This document shows, piece after piece, positions 8,339 through 16,530 of a stretch of 64,000 nucleotides of DNA. The stretch is from contig CBDCCV010000001.1 in the NCBI GenBank assembly GCA_965215025.1, positions 1,860,001-1,924,000 on the forward strand, read 5' to 3'. The DNA is from CBDCCV01 sp965215025 (lineage in GTDB: Bacteria; Bacteroidota; Rhodothermia; Rhodothermales; Salinibacteraceae). Each line of letters opens with the position of its first letter. Position 1 is the first letter of the stretch. The position numbers and the translations under genes were made by a program. The notes below the pieces were generated by a model. That model saw only the letters and a program-made list of their open reading frames with translations, had not been told where the DNA came from and ran no database searches.

Positions 8339-8848
8339 ATGGCTAAGAAGAAGTCTCTCGTTCAACAGGCCCTCGACCAGGGCAAGACCGCCGGCATCGC
8401 TGCGGGCGGCTACCTGGCTGCCGGCCAGCTCGCCGACCTCGCCGAAGAGCAGCTCGGCTCCGAATCCATCATGAAGCGCCTCGGCGCGCAGGTGGCCGCG
8501 CCCGCCGCCGCCGGCCTGGCCGTCCAGCGCCTCTCGACCAACAAGATGGTCAAAACCGCAGGCCTGGGCATGTTCGTCCGCGCCGGCGTGGGCCTGGGCC
8601 AGATCGCCTGGGACAAGGCCTCGAACATGACCGGCTCAGATGACTCCGGCTCCGACGTCTCTGGACGCAGCCGCGAAATCGCCCGCCAGCGCGCCCGGCG
8701 CCGCCAGCTCCCGGCCGCTCAGAAGCAGCGCACGTTCAACACGAACGGGCAGAGCGGCCGCAGCGGCATCATGGCGCCCGGAGCTTACAGCTCCGATGGC
8801 TCGGCCTCCCGCCGCAGCCGCCGCAGCGCCGGCTTCCAGCGTGTGTAA
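8339..8848 (+). CDS. Gly/Ala-rich, basic, membrane-associated structural protein (169 aa)
   Basis: ATG 8339 (MAKKKSLVQQ) was chosen over 8213. The extra 42 codons upstream are low-complexity, and the A/C-rich leader sits directly before 8339. A small hydrophobic Ala/Gly stretch lies near residues 18-36 and others near 52-66 and 75-95. The last 70 residues are Ser/Arg/Gln-rich and very basic (RQRARRRQ). A C-terminal GQSGRSGIMAPGA resembles the SGL tag seen at the N-termini of other virion proteins. This fits an abundant membrane protein that contacts DNA or the capsid inner face, but no homologue is recognised. Confidence 0.6.
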   Translation: MAKKKSLVQQALDQGKTAGIAAGGYLAAGQLADLAEEQLGSESIMKRLGAQVAAPAAAGLAVQRLSTNKMVKTAGLGMFVRAGVGLGQIAWDKASNMTGSDDSGSDVSGRSREIARQRARRRQLPAAQKQRTFNTNGQSGRSGIMAPGAYSSDGSASRRSRRSAGFQRV

Positions 8849-8895
8849 ACGCCAATGCAGTATTCGTAGCGAGCCAGGAGAAGGCCTGAGCGAGA

Positions 8896-8932
8896 CCGCT
8901 CTTAGCGGAAACGCTCCGCAGAAATATCTGCG
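8896..8932 (+). promoter_or_regulatory. Double hairpin in the leader of the small capsid gene
   Basis: CCGCT-CTT-AGCGG (8896-8908) and CGCAGA-AATA-TCTGCG (8917-8932) lie in the 136-bp gap before the capsid gene. No T-run follows, so an RNA-processing or transcript-stabilising role is more likely than termination. The second arm sequence matches the palindrome family found in the 2633-4027 gene. Confidence 0.5.
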
Positions 8933-8984
8933 TCGCGCGTGGTGGGGACCCGCGCATCTTCCAACCTGACAACGCTACACTACC

Positions 8985-9587
8985 ATGTGCCAACAGCATA
9001 ACACCATCCGTAAGGGCCTCGCCATCGAAAACGCCGTCGTCATTGACGACAGCATGAAGTTCGACCCGATCTGGGACACGCGCGACGTGCCCGCCGGCGC
9101 CGGCATCGTCACGTTCTTCCCGCCGCAGCCGCAGGCTTCGGGCGTGGAGTCGAACTACGAGTCGATCCCGCTCCCCGGCAACCACGACCACCTCATCACG
9201 GGCGGCCTCATCAAGTCCACGCGCCGCTACGTCACGTTCTCGAGCGCGGCCGAGGCGACGGGCTTCGTCAACAGCCTCTCGAACGCGCAGGTGCTCGTCC
9301 TGGCTGAGTCGAACAACAAGCAGCTCGCCGAGGCGCAGCTCGAGGAGCTGATGAACCTCGACGAGGTGACCATCGAGCACAACACGCTCGCCGACGGCGC
9401 CACCGACGAGTACGTCGTGGGCCTGCCTGCCGGGGGCGTTCAGAAGCTCACCAACAGCTTCGTCATCGCCGCGCAGCAGACCTTCAAGGTGCAGATCCGC
9501 TTCGAGGACGCCGGCGGCATCCCCGCCGACACGCTCCGCCTCTCGGTGAAGCTCATCCGCGCCATCCCGAAGGCGATGGGTGAGTAA
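8985..9587 (+). CDS. Small major capsid protein candidate (single jelly-roll type, 200 aa)
   Basis: The 200-residue protein is soluble, without membrane helix or signal. Predicted strand-rich segments alternate with short acidic loops; the C-terminal strands read TFKVQIRFEDAG and TLRLSVKLIRA. It is followed by a second capsid-like gene of about 277 aa. A small then large pair is the arrangement of the two single-beta-barrel capsid proteins in P23-77-like phages (VP16 and VP17, from memory). It has no SGL tag, unlike its partner. The long gaps and hairpins on both sides suggest its own dosage control, as expected for the most abundant virion protein. Identification rests on size, order, predicted fold and context; sequence similarity could not be tested. 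Confidence 0.6.
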   Translation: MCQQHNTIRKGLAIENAVVIDDSMKFDPIWDTRDVPAGAGIVTFFPPQPQASGVESNYESIPLPGNHDHLITGGLIKSTRRYVTFSSAAEATGFVNSLSNAQVLVLAESNNKQLAEAQLEELMNLDEVTIEHNTLADGATDEYVVGLPAGGVQKLTNSFVIAAQQTFKVQIRFEDAGGIPADTLRLSVKLIRAIPKAMGE

Positions 9588-9608
9588 GCGCCTACAGGCG
9601 CCGAGTAC

Positions 9609-9810
9609 GCAGCGGGCGGGTGGTTGAGTCTCGCCCGCTGCAACCGAAGCCGCAGGAGGTTCTGCGAGCGCTTCGGTAAGCCGGCCTTGCGCAGCTTCTG
9701 CCAAAAGAGCCTTTTTCCCATAGGAAGGCCACGTCGGCAGAGGCAGCGGCGGCCGGCTGATGGGAGGGCTGCTTGTGGCCTTGTGCTCCCGAGCAACCCT
9801 CCCATCAGCC
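9609..9810 (+). promoter_or_regulatory. Three strong hairpins between the two capsid genes
   Basis: The 292-bp gap 9588-9879 holds no gene. It has GCAGCGGGCG/CGCCCGCTGC (9609-9641), CCGAAGC/GCTTCGG enclosing GCAG/CTGC (9644-9676), and GGCTGATGGGAGGG/CCCTCCCATCAGCC (9755-9810, a 14-bp perfect stem). A CTTTTTCCC run at about 9711-9719 lies between the second and third. This could act as a partial terminator or RNA-processing/stability element that sets unequal amounts of the two capsid proteins. Confidence 0.65.
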
Positions 9811-9879
9811 GAAGGCTTTGCCTCAAGGGTCCCGCCCGTAGGTGCCCCTTTACCTGCCACTCCAAAATCACAGAAACCC

Positions 9880-10713
9880 ATGCTTTCCAACCGTTTTTCG
9901 TCCCAACGCGGTGGAGCGTCCCGCTCCGGCCTGCGCGGAGCGCTCGGCGCAGGCGCTGACGCAGGCGCCGTGCCCACCGAGCCGCAGTACGACTACTCGC
10001 CGGCGGGTGAGGCCACCATCGCCGCCGGCGAGACGGCCACGCTCGAATACCGCGGACAGAGCGGCTCAGCCTTCGCCTTCGACCGCATCCTCTGCGGCGG
10101 CGACCTCGATCTCATCACCGCCACGGCGCGCACGAACCAGGGCCGCAGCGTCCTCTTCAACGACGTCCACCTCTCGGCGCTGCGCGACCTGACGCGCTTC
10201 CGCCGCCTCAAGGGCCTCCTCTTCATCCCGACCTCGGACAAGCTCACGCTCGACCTCAAGAACCGCTCGGGCGAGGAGGCGACGGCCAACGTCCAGCTTG
10301 CCGGCTACGCCGACCAGGAAACCATCGAGGCGCAGGTCGCCTGTTTGGCAAGCTCCTACGGGCGTGCTTTCAACGGGCGCGCGCCGCAGCCGGAACTCCT
10401 CACGGCCTACGCCGAGCTGCCCGCCGGCGCCGAAGGCGTTCGGCTCCAAATGAGCCGCTCGTTCCCCGTCGAGTTCCGGCGCTTCTTCGTCGCAGCGAGC
10501 CGTCCGGAGAGCGTGCGCGTCGAGCTGAAGGTCTACCAGGACACGGTGAAAGAGCGCGTCTATGCCAGCCAGATCACCGACGAATACCTCTGGCACGAGG
10601 CCGCGCGCCCCTTCCGCCTGGAGACGGCCACACCGATGACCGTGCTCGTCTCGAACGCCTCGGCCGATCCCGTGCAGGTCTCCGTCCTCGTCGAAGCCTA
10701 CCGCCTCGACTGA
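9880..10713 (+). CDS. Large major capsid protein candidate with SGL tag (277 aa)
   Basis: ATG 9880 follows the leader CAGAAACCC. The longer frame from 9760 runs through the hairpins and was rejected. Residues 1-40 are a flexible Gly/Ala/Ser arm with SRSGLRGALG (Ser16-Gly17-Leu18), the tag found on eight other virion proteins. Residues about 45-277 are strand-rich, with several Y-F-aromatic strands typical of a beta-sandwich. No membrane helix is present. Its size and place directly after a 200-aa capsid-like gene fit the large capsid subunit (VP17-like). It is the only SGL-tagged protein without a membrane helix, which links the tag to capsid assembly rather than to membrane insertion. A spike or penton role is the alternative. 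Confidence 0.6.
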   Translation: MLSNRFSSQRGGASRSGLRGALGAGADAGAVPTEPQYDYSPAGEATIAAGETATLEYRGQSGSAFAFDRILCGGDLDLITATARTNQGRSVLFNDVHLSALRDLTRFRRLKGLLFIPTSDKLTLDLKNRSGEEATANVQLAGYADQETIEAQVACLASSYGRAFNGRAPQPELLTAYAELPAGAEGVRLQMSRSFPVEFRRFFVAASRPESVRVELKVYQDTVKERVYASQITDEYLWHEAARPFRLETATPMTVLVSNASADPVQVSVLVEAYRLD

Positions 10714-10762
10714 GCGAGACTTCGATTAGTCCCACGCTGAAGCGACACGCTACCCAAAGCCG

Positions 10763-11227
10763 ATGCCCCCAAGCACACCTTCAACGCTCGAACTTGCCGC
10801 CGAGATCGCCGACTTGGTCCTCTGCCAGCTCCGGCAGATCGAGAACGCGATCACGCCCGACGAAGACGTGGCCGGCCGCGAAGTGCGCGCGAGCGCGCCC
10901 TCGCACGTGGCCTTAGCGCAGGCGCCCGCCGGTGAGCTGGCCGGGCCGAACCCCATGCGCACGGGCTTCTACCTCCACAACGCCACGGACGGGACGCTCC
11001 TCGTCCGCTTTGGCGAGGGCGAGGCCACGCCGGAGAGCTACACCGTGCCTATCGGCCCCGGCGCGTGGTACTCCACCGACGGCGTCGTGCGCGAGCAACT
11101 CGTCAAAGGGCGGATCGGCTACGCCTGGGTCACCGAAGAGACCGACGTGGCGGACTACCCGGCAGGCACCTTCCCGGCGGCCACCGCCGGCGCGCTCGCC
11201 TACACCGAACTCGCGCTCAAGCGATAG
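10763..11227 (+). CDS. Putative minor virion protein, beta-rich (154 aa)
   Basis: The N-terminal 40 residues form an amphipathic helix region (LAAEIADLVLCQLRQIENAI). The remainder is strand-rich with aromatic positions and a Pro/Gly-rich loop. It resembles in style the 107-aa protein at 19001-19324 (short beta-sandwich, NPSA/NATD-type turns). No tag, signal or membrane helix is present. It could be a penton or vertex component. I do not recognise the family. The intergenic spacer before it carries the 14-nt motif TGAAGCGACACGCT (10738-10751). Confidence 0.6.
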   Translation: MPPSTPSTLELAAEIADLVLCQLRQIENAITPDEDVAGREVRASAPSHVALAQAPAGELAGPNPMRTGFYLHNATDGTLLVRFGEGEATPESYTVPIGPGAWYSTDGVVREQLVKGRIGYAWVTEETDVADYPAGTFPAATAGALAYTELALKR

Positions 11228-11245
11228 CGAAACCGATAAGTCCTC

Positions 11246-11866
11246 ATGGCAACTCTTGCCACATACTACCCCGCGCTCGATGGCCGCTTCCTCTCCGAAG
11301 CCGAAGCCGCAAGTGCCCGCCTCGGCATCGAGACGCGCTGGCTCCTGGCGATCATGGACTTCGAGACGGGCGGGCGCTTCAGCCCGTCGGTGCGGAATCC
11401 GTATTCGGGCTTCGTCGGGCTGATCCAGTTCGGGCCGGCCGCCGCGTCGGACCTCGGCACGACGACGGCACGGCTCGCGGCCATGAGCGCCGTCGAGCAG
11501 CTCGCCTACGTGGAGGACTACTTCCGAATGCGCATCCGGCAGCATGGGCCGCTCGGCTCGCTCGAAGACGCCTACATGGCCGTCCTCTACCCGCCGGCGA
11601 TTGGGAAGCCCGACGACTGGGTCCTCTTCCGCATCCCCGAAGTCGCCTACGACCAGAACAGCGGCCTCGACCAAAGCGGCGACGGCACCGTCACGAAGGC
11701 CGAGGCCACCGCGCCGGTGCGCCGGCGACTCAAAGGAAGCGCCGGCGGTGCTGTCTTCGCCCGCCTCGGCGGGCTGTCTTCCGGCAAGCTCTTGCTGGCG
11801 ACGGCCGGCGGCCTCGGCCTTGCCTACGCCGCTCACACGCTCACGAACGAAACCACCAAACGCTAA
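11246..11866 (+). CDS. Membrane-anchored lytic transglycosylase of the virion (206 aa)
   Basis: A lysozyme-like (SLT/GH23) fold is indicated by the catalytic Glu40 in DFETGGRF followed by GLIQF at residues 58-62, the pair of motifs that defines lytic transglycosylases. Residues 142-153 (DQSGDGTVTKAE) look like a calcium-binding EF-hand or dockerin loop. A Gly/Ala/Leu membrane helix near residues 178-196 is close to the C-terminus. It would cleave peptidoglycan glycan strands during DNA entry, the job of the transglycosylase P7 in PRD1. It has the same C-tail anchor as its neighbours but no SGL tag. Confidence 0.8.
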   Translation: MATLATYYPALDGRFLSEAEAASARLGIETRWLLAIMDFETGGRFSPSVRNPYSGFVGLIQFGPAAASDLGTTTARLAAMSAVEQLAYVEDYFRMRIRQHGPLGSLEDAYMAVLYPPAIGKPDDWVLFRIPEVAYDQNSGLDQSGDGTVTKAEATAPVRRRLKGSAGGAVFARLGGLSSGKLLLATAGGLGLAYAAHTLTNETTKR

Positions 11867-11871
11867 AAACG

Positions 11872-12204
11872 ATGCATAACCCCAACCATCGCAACGCGCC
11901 GGCGGCCTCGGGCCTGGCCGGCCTCGACCGCTCCCTCCACGGCTCTGCCATCGGCGAGACGGACTGGCCCGAGCTGCTCCGCGTCCTCGGCCCGACGGCC
12001 TTCTGCTTTGCTTACCCTTCCAAGTGCGACGGCGGCGTCCCGATGGTGGGCAGCGGCGGCTCTGGTACAGGCGGCGGCTACCAGCCTCCACAGGGCGGCG
12101 GGCAGACCAACCAGGCGGGCTTCTCGCTCTCCTCGCTCGCGCCCTACCTTATCCTCGCTGCCGGCGGCGGCCTCATGTTCTCGATGATCAAGAACAAGAA
12201 GTAG
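11872..12204 (+). CDS. SGL-tagged, C-tail-anchored virion membrane protein (110 aa)
   Basis: ATG 11872 starts five bases after the transglycosylase stop. The N-terminus contains AASGLAGLD (Ser13). The middle has two Cys (residues about 45 and 51) and a Gly/Ser/Gln-rich linker (about 58-85). The C-terminus is one membrane helix (about 88-105) ending in KNKK. No enzymatic motif is visible. It has the same architecture as the proteins at 4024 and 16593, but the body lacks a peptidoglycan-binding domain. Probably a small membrane-capsid linker. Confidence 0.7.
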   Translation: MHNPNHRNAPAASGLAGLDRSLHGSAIGETDWPELLRVLGPTAFCFAYPSKCDGGVPMVGSGGSGTGGGYQPPQGGGQTNQAGFSLSSLAPYLILAAGGGLMFSMIKNKK

Positions 12205-12257
12205 CAGCGCTCGCCTGGCCTGAAGCTCTCCCACGAAACCCTTTCTCCTGCAAGACT

Positions 12258-12935
12258 ATGGCCTGCTCCTCTTCAAGCTGCGGCTGCGGCGGCTCGTGCG
12301 GCTCCTCGGCGCCGTGCACGACGCTCAGCGCGCAGCGCCTCCAGAAAGACGCGCACAGCCGCTCCGGCCTCGCCTCGCTCAAAAGCTGCCCGACCTACTT
12401 CCGCGACCAGCTCGCGGGCCTGGGCACCACGCGCCTCGACACCGGCACTGATCCTATTGACTACCCCGACCCCTTGCCGCCCGAGAGCGACGACGGCGAT
12501 TCCGTCTACGACGCTGACTTCTCCGGCTGCGGCGACGGGCGCGGGCCACTCGGCGCCGCCTTCTTCGACTTCTCGCAGGGCGTCATCGCGTCGGGCGAGG
12601 AGGGCACGCGCGTGCGGGCGCTTGAAGTGTTTCTCGACGATGAGGGCTATTACGAAGGCGACATCACGGGCCGCTACGACACCGCCACAGAAGTAGCCGT
12701 GCGCTGGTTTCAGGACGTGCAAGGGCTGCCTGACCACGGCGTCTGGGACGCGCCCACGGCGCGCGCGGCGTGCGCCGTCTTGGCCGAGAGGATAGCCTAC
12801 GAGCTGCCCGCCGAGGGCGGCTCCGGCGCGGGCGTTGTCCAAGCCGGCTTTTCTTCGAGTCTGCTCAAGGCCGTGGCCATCGGCGGCTTCGGCCTCTACG
12901 GGCTGAGCCTCATTGCCAAAGCCCTCCGCGACTAA
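12258..12935 (+). CDS. SGL-tagged peptidoglycan-binding, C-tail-anchored virion protein (225 aa)
   Basis: The N-terminal 20 residues hold five Cys in a Ser/Gly-rich string, followed by SRSGLASL (Ser36). About residues 111-176 form a PG_binding_1 domain: GEEGTRVRALE, DITGRYDTATE and WFQDVQGL in order. A membrane helix lies near residues 203-221 with a basic end (KALRD). The frame is open from 12024, but the ATG at 12258 gives the tagged N-terminus and is preceded by an A/C-rich leader. The protein would anchor in the virion membrane and dock to peptidoglycan during entry. The Cys cluster may bind metal or be disulfide-linked. Confidence 0.75.
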   Translation: MACSSSSCGCGGSCGSSAPCTTLSAQRLQKDAHSRSGLASLKSCPTYFRDQLAGLGTTRLDTGTDPIDYPDPLPPESDDGDSVYDADFSGCGDGRGPLGAAFFDFSQGVIASGEEGTRVRALEVFLDDEGYYEGDITGRYDTATEVAVRWFQDVQGLPDHGVWDAPTARAACAVLAERIAYELPAEGGSGAGVVQAGFSSSLLKAVAIGGFGLYGLSLIAKALRD

Positions 12936-12966
12936 GCAGCTCTGAGTAAAGACGACGCAGTTTGTT

Positions 12967-13764
12967 ATGAGTAACGTGCTCGACCCCGAAATGCTTGCCG
13001 CCGCGCTCCCCCAGCTTGAGCGCCGCGCCGGCTTCCGCTACGCGCCCGTGCGCTCCTACGTGAAGCGCTTGCAGCAGGAGCTGCGTCGCCTGAGCTACCC
13101 CGTGGCCGAAGATGGCCTCTACGGCGACGTCACAGCCTCGGCTGTGCGGCACTTCCAGCGCGCGGCCGGCCTCGAAGCCGACGGCGTAGTCGGCTACCGG
13201 ACGTGGCGCGCGCTCTTCCAGGCGCCCAACGAGGACGTCGCGCCCGAAAGCGCTTTGGGCTGGTACGCCACGACCTACTCCAGGGCCGTCCTGGGCGCGC
13301 ACGTCAGCCGCGCCGAAGCGTACCGGGCGCACATCGAGCGCTCGGCCGCGCGGCACGGCCTCGCGCCGTGCGTCCTGGCCGGGATCGGCTCGCGCGAGAG
13401 CGGCTGGGGGCTTTTCCTCACGCCGCAGGGGCCGGCCGGGACGGGCGACAACGGGCACGGGCGCGGCCTGATGCAGATCGACGACCGCTGCCACCAGGGC
13501 TTCACCCGGTCGGGCGATTGGCGCGATCCGGCTAAGAACATCGAGTACGGCGCCGCGCTCCTCAAGAGCTACATCGACCGGATGCCCCAGCTGCCGTCGG
13601 AGCGCGCCCGCCTGCGCGCCGGCCTGGCCGCCTACGACGGCGGCCCTGAGGATGTGATCGCTGCCCTCAAGGCCGGCGCCTGCGTGGACACCGAGACCAC
13701 CAGCGGCGACTACTCGAAAGACGTCCTCGACCGCGCCGGCTTTTTTCAAACGCAGGGGTGGTAA
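12967..13764 (+). CDS. Endolysin-like lysozyme with N-terminal peptidoglycan-binding domain (265 aa)
   Basis: Residues about 27-83 form a PG_binding_1 domain (VKRLQQELRRLSYP, GDVTASAVRHFQ). The C-terminal part is a lysozyme or transglycosylase fold with catalytic Glu144 in GSRESGWG and GLMQID at 167-172. There is no signal peptide and no membrane helix, so it is either a cytoplasmic endolysin that needs a holin or a soluble virion enzyme. It is followed by a coiled-coil membrane protein and a polytopic membrane protein that could be its lysis partners. Domain order (binding domain first) is common in phage lysins. Confidence 0.8.
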   Translation: MSNVLDPEMLAAALPQLERRAGFRYAPVRSYVKRLQQELRRLSYPVAEDGLYGDVTASAVRHFQRAAGLEADGVVGYRTWRALFQAPNEDVAPESALGWYATTYSRAVLGAHVSRAEAYRAHIERSAARHGLAPCVLAGIGSRESGWGLFLTPQGPAGTGDNGHGRGLMQIDDRCHQGFTRSGDWRDPAKNIEYGAALLKSYIDRMPQLPSERARLRAGLAAYDGGPEDVIAALKAGACVDTETTSGDYSKDVLDRAGFFQTQGW

Positions 13765-13785
13765 GCCGCCCGCAGCACGCCGCGC

Positions 13786-14262
13786 ATGAACGACGAAACC
13801 GACACATCAACCCCCGTGATGGACGAAAAGCAAGTGCTCGACGCTCTGCACGAAAAGATATCGCCCTGGCACCTCGTGGCAGCACTCCTCTTGATGCTCG
13901 TCTCAAGCTTTTTCACGCTCCAGGTCGCGCAAGTGGAGTCGCAGCCGCAGGTGCGCTCGGCGGCCACGGGTGAGTTTGAGTCGATCACGCAGGAGTACAA
14001 GAACCTCTCGTCCACGAAGCAGGCGCGCATCGACGGCCTGCGGCAAGAGAACCAGACGCTCAAGGAGGAGAACCAGCAGCTGCGCGCGCAGAAGAAAACG
14101 CTCGAAAATGACCACGCCGCCGAGCGCTACGAGTGGTTCGACGAGCGGCGCCAGCTCGAAAAAGAGATGGCTGATCTCCGAAGCGAGGTGCGGCAGTTGC
14201 GCAGCGAACTCAGCGATCTGCGCAGCCAGACGGAACGCTCCAACAACTCGGGGGCACCATGA
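13786..14262 (+). CDS. Single-helix membrane protein with long coiled coil (158 aa), spanin- or spike-like
   Basis: A short acidic N-terminus (1-27) is followed by one membrane helix (about 28-48) and a continuous Gln/Glu/Leu coiled coil (about 65-150). It ends in a Ser/Asn-rich tip. This N-in, coiled-coil-out topology matches i-spanins (Rz-like), and the gene follows the endolysin-like lysozyme. In a Gram-negative host a spanin is expected if lysis is canonical, but no separate outer-membrane lipoprotein o-spanin is seen next to it. A virion stalk is the alternative. Confidence 0.6.
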   Translation: MNDETDTSTPVMDEKQVLDALHEKISPWHLVAALLLMLVSSFFTLQVAQVESQPQVRSAATGEFESITQEYKNLSSTKQARIDGLRQENQTLKEENQQLRAQKKTLENDHAAERYEWFDERRQLEKEMADLRSEVRQLRSELSDLRSQTERSNNSGAP

Positions 14263-14299
14263 GACGCCTCTCCAAAATCGAACAAGAAAGTAGTTCCCA

Positions 14300-14974
14300 A
14301 TGAACGCACGCCCTACGTCTGAGCCGCGCGGCTTTGAGGCGCACCTGAAGCGCCGCTGGAAGGAGTACGCCATTGCCGTACTCGCGCTGGCCGTCGTCGT
14401 CAGCCAGTTCCCCTGGTTCTTTGCGGGCCTCTACTACGGCCTCGGCCACGCCACGCTCGCCGTGTGGAACTGGCTCTACCGCTACGCCTGGGTTTTCCTC
14501 TGGGCCGTGGTCGCCGTATGCGGCGCCGTGGTGCTGCTCCTGGTCGTGGCCGCCGTGCGCACGGCCATCGGGGACAGGCAGCGCCGGCGGGCCGCCGCCG
14601 CGCGCGCTGCCCGTTCTGACGATGCCGCCGGCGCTGCCTCCGGCAAGGCGGCGAAGCCGGCCAAAGAGCCGCCGGCGTCCATCGCCAACCGCTACTCCGT
14701 GGGCGTGACGGCGGCGCTGGGAGCCGGCGCCGCGCTCGCCATCTGGTACACGTTCACGCGCGCCGAGATGTACGTCGAGGACGCTCTTTCGCTCGGCTTC
14801 TACGCGCTCGGCCTCGCCCTTTTCGTCCTCATTGACTGGTCCTTTCTCAAAGGCATCAATACGCTCCATGAACTCAAACGCGGTAATCCAGCTATCGGCC
14901 TGGCTTTCCTGGGCTGGTGCATTCTGCTGGCTGCTTTCGTTCTCGCCCGCGCCCTCTCCCGCGCCGTCGTCTGA
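14300..14974 (+). CDS. Polytopic membrane protein (224 aa), possible holin or virion membrane protein
   Basis: About five hydrophobic segments are seen: 25-45, 55-72 and 73-95 before an Ala/Arg/Lys-rich cytoplasmic-looking loop (about 98-135), then 140-158, 165-185 and 200-220. The N-terminus is basic. No transporter or enzyme motif is present. Its place between the lysozyme/coiled-coil pair and the CHAP amidase makes a holin plausible, but five segments and 224 aa are large for one. The following gene starts 107 bp inside its 3' end in another frame. Confidence 0.55.
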   Translation: MNARPTSEPRGFEAHLKRRWKEYAIAVLALAVVVSQFPWFFAGLYYGLGHATLAVWNWLYRYAWVFLWAVVAVCGAVVLLLVVAAVRTAIGDRQRRRAAAARAARSDDAAGAASGKAAKPAKEPPASIANRYSVGVTAALGAGAALAIWYTFTRAEMYVEDALSLGFYALGLALFVLIDWSFLKGINTLHELKRGNPAIGLAFLGWCILLAAFVLARALSRAVV

Positions 14975-15542
14975 GGATGACGTCGTGCTCAGGACCGAGC
15001 GTTCGTTAGCTGCGCCCGGCGGTGATCGCGGAAAAGCCCGCTCAGGCGGCGCAGAGGCCGGTCTGCATGGTCGTGCCGAAGCGCCCCCGCACGTGCGTGC
15101 CGCGCTGCGCTTCGAGGGCGTGGTCGAACGCGGCGGCGCCAACCGGGGGCCGGAAGTGGACGCATGGCTTGGGCGCCTCGGCCTGGCGCCGGGGCAGGAG
15201 TGGTGCGGGGTTTTCTGCGCCGCTGCGCTCGACGAGGGCGGCGCCCACGCGCCGGCGGTGCGCTCCGGCCTCGCGCACGCCTACCGCACGCGCCGGAGCA
15301 TCAAGGCGAGCCGTTACCGCCAGCGCGGGCAGGACGTGCCTGTCGGCAGTCTCGCCGTCTACAAATCGCGCCACGTCGGGATCGTCACCGGCGGCGGCCC
15401 CGGCTACGTCACCGTCATCTCAGGCAACACCTCGAACCCGGACGGCGGGCCGGACGGCGTGTTCGAGAAGCGCCGCAGCCTCGCGCCCGGCAGCTATTTC
15501 AGACCCGCTTTTTTTACGCCCGTCACCTACGAGGCCAAGTGA
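14868..15542 (+). CDS. CHAP-domain amidase/endopeptidase with N-terminal export signal (224 aa)
   Basis: ATG 14868 gives a hydrophobic N-terminal segment (about 5-28) followed by an Ala/Gly/Arg-rich linker. An earlier GTG or ATG at 14832 only extends it. The catalytic core has Cys113 in EWCGVFCAAA, His169 in SRHVGIVTG and Asn187 in SGNTSNP, the Cys-His-Asn set of CHAP/NlpC-P60 peptidoglycan hydrolases. It would cut peptide cross-links and so complement the two glycan-cleaving enzymes of this provirus. The 5' end overlaps the preceding membrane-protein gene by 107 bp. The stop overlaps the next start (TGATG). Confidence 0.75.
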   Translation: MNSNAVIQLSAWLSWAGAFCWLLSFSPAPSPAPSSEDDVVLRTERSLAAPGGDRGKARSGGAEAGLHGRAEAPPHVRAALRFEGVVERGGANRGPEVDAWLGRLGLAPGQEWCGVFCAAALDEGGAHAPAVRSGLAHAYRTRRSIKASRYRQRGQDVPVGSLAVYKSRHVGIVTGGGPGYVTVISGNTSNPDGGPDGVFEKRRSLAPGSYFRPAFFTPVTYEAK

Positions 15543-15775
15543 TGAGCGCTGCGCCTGCCCCCCTGCCGATCCAGCATCGCTGGGAGCACTTCGACCCGGA
15601 GGACGACCGCCTGGAAAAGCGGATGTACGACATCCGCCTCCGGGGAGGCCGCGTCCTGCGCGGGTGCTGGCCCAACGCCGCCTACTTCTACTGCCTCGCC
15701 GACCGCTCCGGGCGCGAGGTCCTGAAAACCTTCGTCACGCACGTTAGGAAATCCGACCCCTGCGAGTACCTGTGA
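15542..15775 (+). CDS. Small hypothetical protein (77 aa)
   Basis: The start ATG shares a base with the CHAP gene stop, and its own stop overlaps the next GTG start, so it is locked into a coupled operon. The protein is basic and aromatic, with segments WEHFDPEDD and CWPNAAYFYC that suggest a compact beta fold. Two Cys near residues 48 and 56 and one near the C-terminus (DPCEYL) are present. No family is recognised. Confidence 0.55.
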   Translation: MSAAPAPLPIQHRWEHFDPEDDRLEKRMYDIRLRGGRVLRGCWPNAAYFYCLADRSGREVLKTFVTHVRKSDPCEYL

Positions 15776-16530
15776 AAAAGCCTTCCCTCACCACCAACCC
15801 GTACCGGCTCCTGGGCTGGCTGCGCGCGCTCTCGACCGGCGCGCAGGCCGCCGCGTCGCTGGCCGCGCTGTGCGCGCTCGCGGCGGCGCTCTGGTGGGTG
15901 TGGTCCTGGGGCGATTCGAGGCCGCAGGAGATCGTAGCCGACGCCGCCCGCAGCGCCATCGAGGAGCGTGCCGGGGCGCCGCTTTTCGAGCGCGGCGAGG
16001 CGCCCGTGGTGCGCCGCGACTCAGCCGGCGCGCTCACCATCGAGCGCGTGCCCGTGCGCGACGTGGACGAGCTGGTAGGCGCCGTCTCGCTCGACCGCAT
16101 CAGCGAGGGGCAGATCCTCTTCATTCGCCGCAGGAACGTTTTCTTCCCGGAGTTTCGCAGCCCCGGCGCCGGCGTCGAGGTCGAGGTGGTCTGCCTGCCG
16201 GGGCCGTGCGCGGATACGACGAGCGTGATCTTCACGCCGCACCCGCGCCCGCTCTTGGAATGGGACCCGAAGCCGGCCATCGGCGCCGGCGTCCTCCCGC
16301 GCCAGGAGATGGCGCAGACGTTCTGGGTCGGCGCCGACTTGATCCGAATCGGCCCGGCGCACGCGGGCGCGTACGTCGTCCACACGCCGCTCGGACCGGG
16401 CAATCTTACGGGCCTGCCGGTGGATTTTGCGCCCGGCGTCTCCGCGCAGCTTAAAGCTAACCTGTACCTCACCGGCGGCGTGACTGTTGTAGGGGACCAG
16501 CTCTACCTCGGCGTCACCGCTGCGCTCTGA
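15772..16530 (+). CDS. Signal-anchor virion or membrane protein (252 aa)
   Basis: The GTG start (15772) overlaps the previous stop (GTGA). A basic N-terminus (KKPSLTTNP) precedes one membrane helix (about 23-45, Ala/Leu/Trp-rich). The rest is an external, strand-rich domain with two conserved-looking Cys (about 142 and 147). This is an N-terminal anchor, opposite to the C-tail anchors of its neighbours, and there is no SGL tag. No catalytic motif is visible. It may be a vertex or envelope protein of the virion. Confidence 0.55.
   Translation: MKKPSLTTNPYRLLGWLRALSTGAQAAASLAALCALAAALWWVWSWGDSRPQEIVADAARSAIEERAGAPLFERGEAPVVRRDSAGALTIERVPVRDVDELVGAVSLDRISEGQILFIRRRNVFFPEFRSPGAGVEVEVVCLPGPCADTTSVIFTPHPRPLLEWDPKPAIGAGVLPRQEMAQTFWVGADLIRIGPAHAGAYVVHTPLGPGNLTGLPVDFAPGVSAQLKANLYLTGGVTVVGDQLYLGVTAAL

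Noticed and set aside
11065..11871. Long plus-strand frame preceding the 11872 gene
   Set aside because: It overlaps the transglycosylase gene in another frame and is Arg/His-rich; only the part from ATG 11872 has the tag and membrane helix.
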